Source: a bacterium (GTDB lineage Bacteria; Acidobacteriota; Thermoanaerobaculia; Multivoradales; J023). From it: 53,227 nt of DNA. Under the pieces are notes generated by a model that had not been told where the DNA came from, made no database searches, and saw only the letters and a program-made list of their open reading frames with translations. The position numbers and the translations under genes are program-made. The number at the start of each line of letters is the position of its first letter. Position 1 is the first letter of the stretch. The DNA lies in contig JAAELT010000014.1 of assembly GCA_024226315.1 (NCBI GenBank), positions 1 to 53,227 of the forward strand, read 5' to 3'. Below are positions 27,210 to 36,482 of the stretch, in pieces.

Positions 27210-28397
27210 ATGCCCAAGAAGACCATCGCCGACGTCGACGTCGCGGGCCGCAAGGTCCTGATGCGGGTCGACTTCAACGTGCCCCTCGACGGCGGCCGGA
27301 TCACCGACGATCGGCGCATCCGCATGGCCCAGCCGTCGATCGAGAACGTGCTCGAGCGCGGCGGCTCGCTGGTGCTGATGAGCCACCTCGGGCGGCCCGG
27401 GGGCAAGGGCCCGGAGCCCGCCTTCAGCCTGGAGCCGGCCGCCGAGCGTCTGGCCGACCTGCTCAACCGGCCGGTGGCCTTCGCCCGCGACACGATCGGG
27501 GAGGACGCGCACGCCAGCGTCGGCGCGCTCGAGCCAGGCGGCGTGGTGCTGGTCGAGAACCTGCGCTTCGACAAGGCCGAGAAGAAGGGCGGCGAGGACT
27601 TCGCCGCGGCGCTCGCCGCCTTCGGTGACGTCTACTGCAACAACGCGTTCGGCACCTGCCACCGCGAGCACGCCTCGATGGTTGCCGTGCCTCGACGGAT
27701 GAGGGCCGACGGCAAGCCGACCGTCGCGGGCTTCCTGGTCGACAAGGAAATCCGCTACCTGTCCGATCTGATCGCCTCACCCGAGCGGCCGTTCCTGGCC
27801 ATCCTCGGCGGCGCCAAGGTGTCGGACAAGATCGTGGTGATCGACAAGCTGCTCGGCATCTGCGATGCCGTGCTGATCGGCGGCGCCATGGCCTACACCT
27901 TTGCCCTCGCCCGAGGTCACGCGGTGGGAGATAGCCTGGTCGAACCCGACTTCGTCGACCGCGCCCGGGCCATGCTGGAGCGCGGATCAGGCAAACTGCT
28001 GCTACCGGTCGACGACCACTGCGCCACCGAGATTGCCACGGATGCGGAGAAACAGATCGCCGAGGGCGACATCCCCGACGGCTACCTGGGCCTCGACATC
28101 GGCCCCAGGACCCAGGAGCTCTTCGCTGAGCGCATCAAGGACGCCAAGACCGTGGTGTGGAACGGCCCCATGGGCGTCTTCGAGACCCCGCCCTTCGACG
28201 CCGGCACCCGCGCCGTCGCCAAAGCGGTCGCGGCGTCCGGCGCCACCAGCGTTGTCGGCGGTGGCGATTCCGCCGCCGCCGTCCAGCGGATGGGCCTGGC
28301 CGACGCCGTCAGCCACGTCTCGACCGGCGGTGGGGCGAGTCTGAAGATGCTCGAGGGGGCGAAGTTCGCCAGCTTCGAGTTGTTGGACGAGCTCTAG
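27210..28397 (+). CDS. pgk: Phosphoglycerate kinase
   Basis: A 395-residue cytoplasmic enzyme that transfers the acyl phosphate of 1,3-bisphosphoglycerate to ADP. Length fits the usual 390-415 residues. Visible signatures are [10 protein letters not shown] at the N-terminus, [37 protein letters not shown] at the hinge, WNGPMGVFE and [11 protein letters not shown] near the nucleotide site. The start is ATG 27210 with AGAGGAG upstream. It follows pfk on the same strand, so two glycolytic kinases are clustered, and its stop codon overlaps that of the convergent pgi (both read from CTAG at 28394-28397). Confidence 0.97.
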   Translation: MPKKTIADVDVAGRKVLMRVDFNVPLDGGRITDDRRIRMAQPSIENVLERGGSLVLMSHLGRPGGKGPEPAFSLEPAAERLADLLNRPVAFARDTIGEDAHASVGALEPGGVVLVENLRFDKAEKKGGEDFAAALAAFGDVYCNNAFGTCHREHASMVAVPRRMRADGKPTVAGFLVDKEIRYLSDLIASPERPFLAILGGAKVSDKIVVIDKLLGICDAVLIGGAMAYTFALARGHAVGDSLVEPDFVDRARAMLERGSGKLLLPVDDHCATEIATDAEKQIAEGDIPDGYLGLDIGPRTQELFAERIKDAKTVVWNGPMGVFETPPFDAGTRAVAKAVAASGATSVVGGGDSAAAVQRMGLADAVSHVSTGGGASLKMLEGAKFASFELLDEL

Positions 28398-30034
28398 CGC
28401 CAATCCTTGTAGCGATTGATCAACCCGTTGGTCGACGCGTCGTGGGACTCGACCTCCGCGTCGCCCTCGAGCTCCGGCAGGATCTTTGTCGCCAGCTGCT
28501 TGCCCAGCTCGACGCCCCACTGGTCGAAGCTGTTGACGTTCCAGATCACCCCCTGCGCGAACACCTTGTGCTCGTAGATCGCCAGCAGCTGCCCCAGGGC
28601 CTTCGGCGTCAGCTTCGGAATCAGGATCGAGCTCGTCGGGCGGTTGCCGCGGAAGACCTTGTGCGGCGCCAGTCGATCGACCTCGGCGGAGGGCAGGCCG
28701 GCGGCCTCGAGCTCGGCGCGCGCCTCCTCCTCGGTCTTGCCGCGCATCAACGCCTCGGTCTGGGCGAAGAAGTTGGCGAGCAGGATGCGGTGATGGTCAC
28801 CGAGTGGGTTGTGGGACACGGCCGGGGCGATGAAATCGGCGGGGATCAGGCGAGTGCCCTGGTGGATCAGCTGGTAGAAGGCGTGCTGGCCGTTGGTGCC
28901 CGGCTCGCCGAACACCACCGGACCGGTGTGGTGGCCGACGCGCCGGCCGTCCAGATCGACGCCCTTGCCGTTGGACTCCATGTCGAGCTGCTGCAGGTGG
29001 GCGGCGAAGCGGTGCAGGTACTGGTCGTAGGGCAGCACCGCGTGGGCATGGGCGTCGAAGAACTGGCCGTACCAGACCCCGAGGAGCGCCATGATCACCG
29101 GCAGATTGCGCTCGAACGGCGCGGTGCGGAAGTGCTCGTCGACGGCGTGGCCGCCGGCCAGGAACTCCTCGAAGCGGTCCATGCCGATCACGCAGGCCAC
29201 CGGCAGGCCGATCGCCGACCAGCAGGAGTAGCGGCCGCCCACCCAGTCCCAGAGCTCGAACATGTTCGCCGGGTCGATGCCGAACTCGGCCACCGCCCGC
29301 GTGTTGGTCGACAGCGCCGCGAAGTGGCGGGCCACCGCCGCCTCCTCGCCCAGCTCGCCGACCAGCCACTCGCGCGCCGAGCGGGCATTGGCAAGGGTCT
29401 CCTGGGTGGTGAAGGTCTTCGAGGCGACCAGGAACAGCGTCGTCTCCGGGCGCACCTCGGCCAGGGTCTCGGCCAGGTGCGTGCCGTCGACGTTGGAAAC
29501 GAAGCGCGCGCGCAGGCCCTCGCGCCAGTAGGGCTTGAGCGCCTCGGCCACCATCTGTGGTCCGAGGTCCGAGCCGCCGATGCCGATGTTCACCACGTCG
29601 CGTACCCGCTCGCCCGTGTGCCCCCGCCAGGTACCGTCGCCCACCGCGTCGCTGAAACGACGCATCTTCGCCAGCACAGCGTCGACCGCCGGCATGACGT
29701 TCTCGCCGTCGACCTCGATCGGACGGTTCGAGCGGTTGCGCAGCGCCACGTGCAGCACGGCGCGATCTTCCGTCGCATTGAGCTTCTCGCCGGCGAACAT
29801 GCGGCGGATGGCGTCGCCGAGGCCCGCCTCCTCCGCCAGCTGAACGAGCAGCTCGAGCGTCTCAGCGGTGATCAGGTTCTTCGAGAAGTCGAGCAGCAGG
29901 TCACACGCTTCGACCGAAAAGCGTTCGAAGCGGCCGGGGTCGGACTCGAACAGCTCGCGCAGGTGGACATTGGCCAGGGCTTGGCGGTGCCGGGCCAGAC
30001 GCGGGTAGACGGGGTACTTAGTGAGTGCTGTCAT
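28394..30034 (-). CDS. pgi: Glucose-6-phosphate isomerase
   Basis: A 546-residue enzyme interconverting glucose 6-phosphate and fructose 6-phosphate, of the long bacterial/eukaryotic type. Signatures include [12 protein letters not shown] in the sugar-phosphate site, [12 protein letters not shown], the PGI signature around [15 protein letters not shown], and the C-terminal [15 protein letters not shown] with the catalytic Lys. The start is ATG 30034 ([12 protein letters not shown]). It lies opposite to pfk-pgk and ends inside the pgk stop, so transcripts must run into each other unless terminated at the overlap. A 93-bp region separates it from the divergent MltF-like gene. Confidence 0.97.
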   Translation of the reverse strand: MTALTKYPVYPRLARHRQALANVHLRELFESDPGRFERFSVEACDLLLDFSKNLITAETLELLVQLAEEAGLGDAIRRMFAGEKLNATEDRAVLHVALRNRSNRPIEVDGENVMPAVDAVLAKMRRFSDAVGDGTWRGHTGERVRDVVNIGIGGSDLGPQMVAEALKPYWREGLRARFVSNVDGTHLAETLAEVRPETTLFLVASKTFTTQETLANARSAREWLVGELGEEAAVARHFAALSTNTRAVAEFGIDPANMFELWDWVGGRYSCWSAIGLPVACVIGMDRFEEFLAGGHAVDEHFRTAPFERNLPVIMALLGVWYGQFFDAHAHAVLPYDQYLHRFAAHLQQLDMESNGKGVDLDGRRVGHHTGPVVFGEPGTNGQHAFYQLIHQGTRLIPADFIAPAVSHNPLGDHHRILLANFFAQTEALMRGKTEEEARAELEAAGLPSAEVDRLAPHKVFRGNRPTSSILIPKLTPKALGQLLAIYEHKVFAQGVIWNVNSFDQWGVELGKQLATKILPELEGDAEVESHDASTNGLINRYKDWR

Positions 30035-30127
30035 CGGTTGCGATCCTCGCCCTGGAACCTACGCCAGGGCTCCGAGCGGGTCAACCGGGGCTGTCGCCGC
30101 CGGACCGATCTCGCTAGCATCGGCACC

Positions 30128-31621
30128 ATGCGCACCCGACACCTGATCTTGATCCTGACGTTGCCTGCCGTGCTCGCCTGCGGCGGCGATTCCGCACGGT
30201 CCGCGGGCCAGGCCGGGTCCGGCGCCACCTCTTCCGAGACGGCCTCGGTCGAAGCTCCCGATCCGGCTGAGATCGAACGCCTGCGCCGGCCATTCACCGG
30301 TGACTTGCCGGAAATCAAGAAGCGCCGGCATCTGCGGGTGCTGGTGAGCTACAGCAAGACCGGCTTCTTCTTCGATCAAGGCCGGCCGCAGGGCTTCGAG
30401 CACGAGCTGATGACCCAGTACGTGGCCAAGACCCTGAATGCGTCCGCGGGCACAATCGAGCGGGTGCAGCTCTTCTTCATCCCGACGCCCTTCGAGCGCC
30501 TGCTCGACGACCTGATCGCGGGCCGCGGCGATGTGGTGGCCGCCGGGCTGACGGTGACGCCGGAACGCGCCGAGCGGGTGGCCTTCACCGAGCCCTACCT
30601 GCCGGACGTCGACGAGGTGGTGGTGGCGCACCGGGGCGCCGCGCCGGTCGGGTCGCTCGACGACCTCGCCGGCCGCCGCGTCTACGTGCGCCCGGCCTCG
30701 AGCTACGCCGGCCACCTCGAAGAGCTGAGCGAGAGGCTGGAAGCCGAAGGCCGCGAGCCGATCGAGGTCGTCCTGGCCGATCGCGACCTGGCCACCGAGG
30801 ACATTCTGGAGATGGTTCACGCCGGCGTCGTGGAGCTGACCGTGGCCGACCGGCACGTCGCCGAGGCCTGGTCCGAGGTGCTGCCCGACCTGGTGGTCCA
30901 CGAGCAACTGGCGGTCCACGAAGACGGGCGGATCGCCTGGGCGGTGCGCCCCGGCAACCCCGAGCTCGAGGCCAGCCTGAGCGGTTTCCTGCGCAAGAAT
31001 CGCAAGGGCTCGCTGCTCGGCAACGTGCTCTTCAACCGCTACCACCAGGGCTCGACGTGGATCGCCAACCCGCTCACCGGCGCCGAGCGCGCCAAGCTCG
31101 AAGAGCTCGTCGCCCTGTTCCAGAAATACGGCGAGAAGTACGACTTCGACTGGCTGGCGCTGGCCGCCCAGGCCTACCAGGAGTCCGGCCTCGACCAGGG
31201 CAGGAAGAGCCGCGCCGGCGCCATCGGCATCATGCAGCTCAAGCCCTCGACGGCGGCCGATCCCAACGTCGGTATCGGCGACATTCACCTGCTGGAAAAC
31301 AACATCCACGCCGGCGCCAAGTACCTGGCCTTCCTCCGCGACCACTACTTCGACGACCCGGCGATCGAGCCGGCGATCCGAGTCGACTTCGCCTGGGCCG
31401 CCTACAACGCCGGGCCGGGCCGGATCCGCCAGCTGCGAGAGCAAGCCGAGGAGCGCGGTTTCGATCCCAACCGCTGGTTCTTCCACGTCGAGAAAATCGC
31501 CGCCGAGAAGGTCGGCCGGGAGACCGTGGACTACGTCGCCAACGTCAACAAGTACTACGCCGCCTACCGCCTGCAGTACGCGGCCAATCAGCGGCGGCAG
31601 GAGCATCTGCGACAAGACTAG
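30128..31621 (+). CDS. MltF-like membrane-bound lytic transglycosylase
   Basis: A 497-residue lipoprotein, with lipobox LACG at the end of the signal peptide (residues 15-18). Residues about 55-300 form a type-3 periplasmic solute-binding domain (LRVLVSYSKTGFFF; GRGDVVAAGLTVTPERAERVAFTEPY). Residues about 330-480 form the SLT lytic transglycosylase domain with the catalytic Glu in YQESGLDQG, followed by AIGIMQLKPSTA and the YNAGPGRI block. This is the MltF arrangement: the enzyme cleaves glycan strands of peptidoglycan with 1,6-anhydromuropeptide formation, while the N-terminal domain senses muropeptides. The start is ATG 30128. It is divergent from pgi and 84 bp before the small periplasmic gene. 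Confidence 0.91.
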   Translation: MRTRHLILILTLPAVLACGGDSARSAGQAGSGATSSETASVEAPDPAEIERLRRPFTGDLPEIKKRRHLRVLVSYSKTGFFFDQGRPQGFEHELMTQYVAKTLNASAGTIERVQLFFIPTPFERLLDDLIAGRGDVVAAGLTVTPERAERVAFTEPYLPDVDEVVVAHRGAAPVGSLDDLAGRRVYVRPASSYAGHLEELSERLEAEGREPIEVVLADRDLATEDILEMVHAGVVELTVADRHVAEAWSEVLPDLVVHEQLAVHEDGRIAWAVRPGNPELEASLSGFLRKNRKGSLLGNVLFNRYHQGSTWIANPLTGAERAKLEELVALFQKYGEKYDFDWLALAAQAYQESGLDQGRKSRAGAIGIMQLKPSTAADPNVGIGDIHLLENNIHAGAKYLAFLRDHYFDDPAIEPAIRVDFAWAAYNAGPGRIRQLREQAEERGFDPNRWFFHVEKIAAEKVGRETVDYVANVNKYYAAYRLQYAANQRRQEHLRQD

Positions 31622-31705
31622 CGGCGCTCTGGCGCCTGAACGAATCGCCGCCACCGGCGCCGGCCGGACTGCTAGCATTCGCCGATTCACCGAGGAGGAC
31701 TGCCG

Positions 31706-32179
31706 ATGCTGAAATCAAGAGGTCTCACCACTCTGCTCGCGACCCTGCTCCTGCTGACGCCGGGTCTGTGCTTCGCAGGGCAGCTGCAGAAAGAAATCGA
31801 TCTCACCCGCAGTGTCGTTCAGGACCAGCGCAAGGGCATCGTCGCCGCCAGCCTGCCCCTGAGCGCCGAGCAGCAGCAGGCCTTCTGGCCACTCTACGAC
31901 CAGTACCAGGCGGAAATGGACGACATCAACGACCGCACGGTGAAGCTGCTCAAGGAATACTCCAAGCACCAGGACAACATGTCGGACCGCCGGGCGGGCC
32001 GGCTGCTCGACGAGTATTTCTCCATCGAGCAGGCGAAGCTCGCGCTCAGGGTTCTGTATCGCGGCAAGCTCGCCGCGGTATTGCCCGACAAGAAGGTGGC
32101 GCGCTTCTTCCAGATCGAGAACAAGATGGACGCCATGCTCGAGACCGAGCTCGCGCGCGGCGTGCCGCTGGTCAAGTAA
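31706..32179 (+). CDS. Small helical periplasmic protein, Spy/CpxP-like in style
   Basis: A 157-residue protein with a clean signal peptide (residues 1-24, ending in CFAG). The mature part is almost wholly helical and charged, with LPLSAEQQQAFWPLYDQYQAEM resembling the LTxxQ-type helices of Spy/CpxP periplasmic proteins. The exact LTxxQ motif is not present, so the assignment is structural analogy only. A good ribosome-binding site (GAGGAGG) precedes ATG 31706. The patatin-type gene follows after 18 bp, so this protein is probably coexpressed with the outer-membrane phospholipase and could serve as its periplasmic chaperone, which is inference. Confidence 0.72.
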   Translation: MLKSRGLTTLLATLLLLTPGLCFAGQLQKEIDLTRSVVQDQRKGIVAASLPLSAEQQQAFWPLYDQYQAEMDDINDRTVKLLKEYSKHQDNMSDRRAGRLLDEYFSIEQAKLALRVLYRGKLAAVLPDKKVARFFQIENKMDAMLETELARGVPLVK

Positions 32180-32197
32180 CTGGCAGAGGCTCCACGA

Positions 32198-34420
32198 ATG
32201 CACCGCGTCCGAGCCTGCGTCGCCGCCTGCGCCCTGCTCCTGTTCCTGCCGGCGTTGCCCGGCCTGGCCCAGGAAGAGCCCTCGTCCGAGCGACCGGTCG
32301 CCGAGCGGCCGGCCAGGGACCGGCCGACTATCGGAATCGCCCTGTCCGGCGGCGGCGCCAAGGGCCTCGCCCACGTCGGCGTGCTCAAAGTGTTCGAGGA
32401 GATGCGCATCCCGATCGACTACATCGGCGGCACCAGCATGGGGGCGATCGCCGGCGGCCTGTACGCCGCCGGGCTGAGCGCCGACGAGCTCGAGGAGGCG
32501 GTGCTCACCATCGACTGGCAGGACGTGCTCGACGACGCGCCGTCACGCGACGACCTCTCCTACCGGCGCAAGAGCGACGATCTGCGTTACCTGGCCAACC
32601 TGGAGCTCGGCTTCAAGGACGGCAAGATCCGCTTCCCCGGCGGCCTCAACACCGGCCAGAAGCTGATGTTCCTGCTCCAGTCGTACACGCTCGAGGTCGC
32701 CGGCGTGCAGGACTTCGACGATCTGCCGATCCCGTTCCGCGCCGTGGCCACCGACATCGAGACCGGCGACATGGTGGTGCTCGGCGACGGCGACCTGGCC
32801 TACTCGCTGCGCGCCTCGATGGCCATCCCGGCCTACTTCTCTCCCGTCGAGTTGGGCGGCAAGCTGCTGGTCGACGGTGCGGCGGCCAACAACATCCCGG
32901 TCGACGTGGTCAAGGACATGGGGCCGGACGTGGTCATCGCCATCGACATCAGCGCCCAGCTGGCGACTCGCGACAAGCTCGACTCCTTCGTCGCCGTTCT
33001 GTCGCAGAATATGGGACTACAGAACCGCAAGAACATGGAGCCGCGGCTGGCCATGGCGGATCTGGTGATCACCCCGGAGGTGACCTCGTTCGGCGTTTTG
33101 GAGTTCAAGTCCGGGACCGAGATCATCGCGCTCGGCGTCGAGAAGGCGCGCGCCCACGCTGAAGACCTGCAACCCTACGTCCTCGACGAGGAAGCTTATC
33201 GCGAGCATCTGGAGGCCCGTCCGAAACCGGAGGCGACCCCGGAGACCATCGACGAGATCCGCTTCGTCGGCAACGTGCGGGTCGACGACCGCATCATCGC
33301 CAACAAGCTGCGCGCCGATGCCGGCGGGCCGCTGGATCTGGAAGCACTGTCGGCCGACCTGGAACGCGTCTATGGCCTCGGCGACTTCGAGCTGATCGAT
33401 TTCGATCTCGTACAGGAAGACGAACAGAACGTCGTCGTCATCCGCACCCAGGAAAAGCCGTGGGGCCCCACTTACCTGCGCGCGGGCCTGTTCCTCGAGA
33501 GCGACCTCGAGAGCGAGAGCTCCTTCGCCGTACTGTTCAACCTCACCATGACCCGCCTCAACGCCCGCGGCGCCGAATGGCGCAACGACCTTCGAATCGG
33601 ACAGAACCGTCTGATCGCCACCGAGCTCTATCAGCCACTCGACTTCCGCGGCGGTTGGTTCGTGGCGGCTAGCTTGGAGTGGCGGCGCCGGAACCGCGAC
33701 TTCTTTTCCGACGGTCAGGAGCTCGGCGAGTTCGAGGTCCGGCGGGCGACCGCGACCCTCGACTTCGGCCACCAGTTCGGCCGCTTCGGCGAAGTCCGCC
33801 TGGGTTTGGAGCGTGGCACGGCGACCATCGACGTGCAGAGCGGCATCCCGCCGCCCGGGGTGGCGATCGAGCTCGACGACATCGACTTCGGCGCCGTGGT
33901 GTTCGAGGGCGCCTACGATCGTCTCGACTCCTCCGGCATCCCCCGCCGCGGCGCCTTCGGCCGGCTGCGCGGCTTCCTCGCCACGGAGGACCTCGGCGGC
34001 GGCGACGACTACGACAAGTGGGAGGTGCAAACGGCCCGCTTCTTCACCCGCGGCCGCCACACCTTCGTCGGCTCCCTGGAGGGCGGCTGGAGCCCGGGCG
34101 GTGAGCTGCCGGTCTACGACGAGTTCACTCTCGGTGGCTTCCTCTCGCTGTCCGGCTTCAAGGAAGAACAGCTGCGCGGCCAGTATTTCGGCGTCGCCCG
34201 GATCGGCTATTATTACCGCTTGTTCGGCAAGTTCTATGCTGGCGGTTGGCTGGAGACCGGCAACGTCTGGCAGTCGAGCGACGATCTCGGCGACGACCTG
34301 ATCGAGACCTCGACCCTGTTCCTCGGTGCCGAGACCCTGGCCGGCCCCTTGTATCTCGCCTACGGCGTTGCCGAGGACGGCAACGACCGATTCTATCTGT
34401 CCATAGGAAAGAACTTCTAG
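32198..34420 (+). CDS. PlpD-type patatin phospholipase with POTRA and outer-membrane barrel
   Basis: A 740-residue type Vd autotransporter-like protein. Residues 1-24 are a signal peptide. The patatin domain (about 45-320) has the oxyanion motif SGGGAKG, the nucleophile Ser80 in GTSMG, and catalytic Asp226 in DGA. Residues about 350-430 form one POTRA-like module (IDEIRFVGNVRVDDRIIA). The rest is an Omp85-type 16-strand barrel with a short SGFKEEQLRGQ element near residue 650 and a C-terminal Phe. In PlpD the lipase is displayed or released at the surface, and phospholipids are the substrate. It ends 11 bp before the DUF3313 gene. Confidence 0.93.
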   Translation: MHRVRACVAACALLLFLPALPGLAQEEPSSERPVAERPARDRPTIGIALSGGGAKGLAHVGVLKVFEEMRIPIDYIGGTSMGAIAGGLYAAGLSADELEEAVLTIDWQDVLDDAPSRDDLSYRRKSDDLRYLANLELGFKDGKIRFPGGLNTGQKLMFLLQSYTLEVAGVQDFDDLPIPFRAVATDIETGDMVVLGDGDLAYSLRASMAIPAYFSPVELGGKLLVDGAAANNIPVDVVKDMGPDVVIAIDISAQLATRDKLDSFVAVLSQNMGLQNRKNMEPRLAMADLVITPEVTSFGVLEFKSGTEIIALGVEKARAHAEDLQPYVLDEEAYREHLEARPKPEATPETIDEIRFVGNVRVDDRIIANKLRADAGGPLDLEALSADLERVYGLGDFELIDFDLVQEDEQNVVVIRTQEKPWGPTYLRAGLFLESDLESESSFAVLFNLTMTRLNARGAEWRNDLRIGQNRLIATELYQPLDFRGGWFVAASLEWRRRNRDFFSDGQELGEFEVRRATATLDFGHQFGRFGEVRLGLERGTATIDVQSGIPPPGVAIELDDIDFGAVVFEGAYDRLDSSGIPRRGAFGRLRGFLATEDLGGGDDYDKWEVQTARFFTRGRHTFVGSLEGGWSPGGELPVYDEFTLGGFLSLSGFKEEQLRGQYFGVARIGYYYRLFGKFYAGGWLETGNVWQSSDDLGDDLIETSTLFLGAETLAGPLYLAYGVAEDGNDRFYLSIGKNF

Positions 34421-34431
34421 GAGAAGTCCCG

Positions 34432-35124
34432 ATGCGCGTCTCAACTCCACGTCTCCGTGCCGTCTCCGGCGTCCTGCTGGCGTCGCTCCTCATCGCCGGC
34501 TCGGCGCTCCAAGCCGACGACAAACCGCCCGCGGTCACCCACGACGGCCTGCACCTGGTACCGGACTCCGAGGTGGCGGCGGCCTGGGTGAAGCCCGGTG
34601 CCGACTTCAGCGGCTACGACAAAGTCATGCTGCTCGAGCCCCATGTGGCCTTCAAGAAGAACTGGCAGCGAGAGCAGAACCGCGGCAGCCTGCACCAGGT
34701 CACCAAGCACGACATGGAGAAGATGAAGCAGGGCATGGCGAAGCTTTTCCGCGAGACTTTCGTCGAAGTGCTGGGTGAGAAGGACGGCTACGCGGTGGTC
34801 GAGGCAGCCGACGCCGACGTGCTGCTGCTGCGGCCGGCGATCGTCGATCTCGACGTCACCGCCCCCGACCTCCAGAAAGCCGGCCGCTCCTACAACTTCG
34901 CCGCCTCCGCCGGCGCCGCCACTCTCTACCTCGAGCTCTACGACTCGGTGAGCGGCGAGATCCTTGGGCGGGCGATCGACCGCAAGGCCGCCAACCATCC
35001 CGGCGACTTCATGCGCTGGACCAACAAGGTGACCAACCGCGCCGAGGCGCGGAAGCTCCTGGCGCAGTGGGCCGGCCTGCTGCGAGACAGTCTGGACGAG
35101 ATCCACGGCAAGGGCGGAGAGTGA
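34432..35124 (+). CDS. DUF3313 family exported protein
   Basis: A 230-residue protein with a signal peptide (residues 1-28, ending SALQA). The mature part fits DUF3313: VMLLEPHVAFKKNWQREQN near the N-terminus, then the YDSVSGEILGRAIDRKA block after a predicted small beta domain. DUF3313 proteins are usually lipoproteins of unknown role in the outer-membrane region; here no lipobox Cys is seen, so it is probably soluble in the periplasm. The start is ATG 34432 with AGGAGA upstream, overlapping the end of the patatin gene's stop region. It is likely the last gene of the unit running from 31706. Confidence 0.84.
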   Translation: MRVSTPRLRAVSGVLLASLLIAGSALQADDKPPAVTHDGLHLVPDSEVAAAWVKPGADFSGYDKVMLLEPHVAFKKNWQREQNRGSLHQVTKHDMEKMKQGMAKLFRETFVEVLGEKDGYAVVEAADADVLLLRPAIVDLDVTAPDLQKAGRSYNFAASAGAATLYLELYDSVSGEILGRAIDRKAANHPGDFMRWTNKVTNRAEARKLLAQWAGLLRDSLDEIHGKGGE

Positions 35125-35201
35125 GCCCATTCCGGGCCACATGAGATCGACCTTCACGGCCCTCGCCCTGTCTCTCGCGACCTTGGCTGCTCCCGAGGGC
35201 G

Positions 35202-35357
35202 ATGCTGCTGGTGTTCCTGGCCCTCGGCGAGGCGGTGCTGACCAGCAAGCTGGTCGCTGACGAGCGCGAAGAGGCGGCGCGCAGGTTCGATCGCGCGGGG
35301 CGGTGGCTCTACCCCGTGCTGCTCGTGGCGCTCTTGGTGATCACCCTGAAGGGTTGA
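35202..35357 (+). CDS. Small membrane protein, 51 residues (or a frameshifted remnant)
   Basis: A short frame encoding two hydrophobic segments (MLLVFLALGEAVLTSKL and YPVLLVALLVITLKG) joined by a charged, Arg/Glu-rich loop. The amphipathic layout and lack of internal stops look coding. There is no clear ribosome-binding site. A second frame from ATG 35141, with a signal-like start (MRSTFTALALSLATLA), runs into it in another register. The locus may therefore be a larger gene broken by one indel. Nothing in databases can be claimed from sequence alone. Confidence 0.4.
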   Translation: MLLVFLALGEAVLTSKLVADEREEAARRFDRAGRWLYPVLLVALLVITLKG

Positions 35358-35366
35358 CGCCCGGCG

Positions 35367-35849
35367 TCACTCCCAGGGCCAGCGAAACGGTGGCCGTCCC
35401 GCCTTCCTCCGAATCTTGTTGAGACCCGCGCGCACCACGGGCTGGCCCACGATCCGCCGTTCGAGGCGGAACTTGCCGGGAAAGTTGGTCAGCCCCAGCC
35501 CCAGCAGGATGGTCAGCATGCCCTGCCCCGGAAGCACCAGCATGGCGACGCCGGCGAGGATGAAGATCACCCCGAAGACGTTCTTGACCACCGGCAGGAC
35601 CCGCCACACCAGGGGGTGCACGCTCCCCCGCCGCACCGGCTTGCGCCGGTCACGGACGAAGTAATCCTCGGGCAGGGCCGCCACCACGATCGGCAGGGCG
35701 ATCAAGGCGAGGACAAAGGTCGCCAGCGAGGCCAGGGCAAGCTGCTGAGGATGCCGCTGAATCCAGCTGGCGGGCTCGTCGGAGCAAGCGGTCAAGAAGA
35801 GCAGTGCCGGGGCGAGCGCTCGGATCGGGCCGCCGGGTGGACGTCTCAT
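35367..35849 (-). CDS. PGPGW-like small transmembrane protein
   Basis: A 160-residue protein with an N-terminal hydrophobic segment, a second at about 38-60 (LASLATFVLALIALPIVVAA), and a third at about 85-120. The last one contains VLPGQGMLTILLGLGL, a variant of the LPGPGW motif of this family, followed by a basic C-terminus. LTAC at 19-22 resembles a lipobox, but the protein is more simply a multi-pass membrane protein. Function in the family is unknown. It starts 12 bp after the ankyrin gene and is the last gene of the YihY operon. The 10-bp gap to the small plus-strand gene makes the two convergent. Confidence 0.75.
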   Translation of the reverse strand: MRRPPGGPIRALAPALLFLTACSDEPASWIQRHPQQLALASLATFVLALIALPIVVAALPEDYFVRDRRKPVRRGSVHPLVWRVLPVVKNVFGVIFILAGVAMLVLPGQGMLTILLGLGLTNFPGKFRLERRIVGQPVVRAGLNKIRRKAGRPPFRWPWE

Positions 35850-35861
35850 CAGGGTCCGATT

Positions 35862-36482
35862 CTACCCTGACGCCTCTTGCAAGACCCTCGCGACCTCCTC
35901 GTGCTCTTTCTTCAGCGCGTGATCGGCCGCGGTGTCGCCGTCGCCGTCGACCATGGCCGGGTTCGCGCCGTGACGCAGCAGCGTGCGCACCACCTCCATC
36001 TGGCCCTCGCCGGCGGCGAACATCAGGGGCGTCCAGACCTCCTGGACGTCCGCCTTGTTCGGATCCGCGCCGCTCTCGAGCAACAGCTCGACTGTGTCGG
36101 CGAAGTCGCCGGTCGAGGCATACATGAGAGCAGTGCGGCCCGCCACGTCGAGATCCGCCACCCGCGCGCCGCGGTCGAGCAGCAGGCGCACGATCTCGGT
36201 GCGGCCGTTGAAGGCCGCCAGCATGAGCGCGGTGCGGTCGTCCGGGTCGGTCGCGTTCACATCGACGCCGGCGTCGAGCTCGGCACGCACCGCGTCGACA
36301 GGGCCTTCCAGCGCGGCTGCCCAAAGCGCCTCGGCGGAGCGGGCGGCGGGCGGAGCGGGTGTGGCGACAGGCGCGGGCGATTTTGCGATCGGTTCGTCGG
36401 CGGCATCGACGGCGGGAGGCGTCTCCGGTGAGCACCCCGCGAAAGTAATCAGGCAGGCGAGGAGGCGGACAAGTTGCGTCAT
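35862..36482 (-). CDS. Ankyrin-repeat lipoprotein
   Basis: A 206-residue exported protein with lipobox FAGC at residues 14-17, and a proline/alanine-rich linker. From about residue 50 there are four to five ankyrin repeats with the TALMLAAFNGRTEIVRLLL pattern and the usual G-A-D/N-P turns (GADPNKAD, GANPAMVD). Ankyrin repeats mediate protein binding; the location suggests a periplasmic or outer-membrane-anchored scaffold. The ATG at 36482 overlaps the stop of the YihY-family gene as ATGA, implying coupled translation. PGPGW follows after 12 bp. Confidence 0.88.
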   Translation of the reverse strand: MTQLVRLLACLITFAGCSPETPPAVDAADEPIAKSPAPVATPAPPAARSAEALWAAALEGPVDAVRAELDAGVDVNATDPDDRTALMLAAFNGRTEIVRLLLDRGARVADLDVAGRTALMYASTGDFADTVELLLESGADPNKADVQEVWTPLMFAAGEGQMEVVRTLLRHGANPAMVDGDGDTAADHALKKEHEEVARVLQEASG

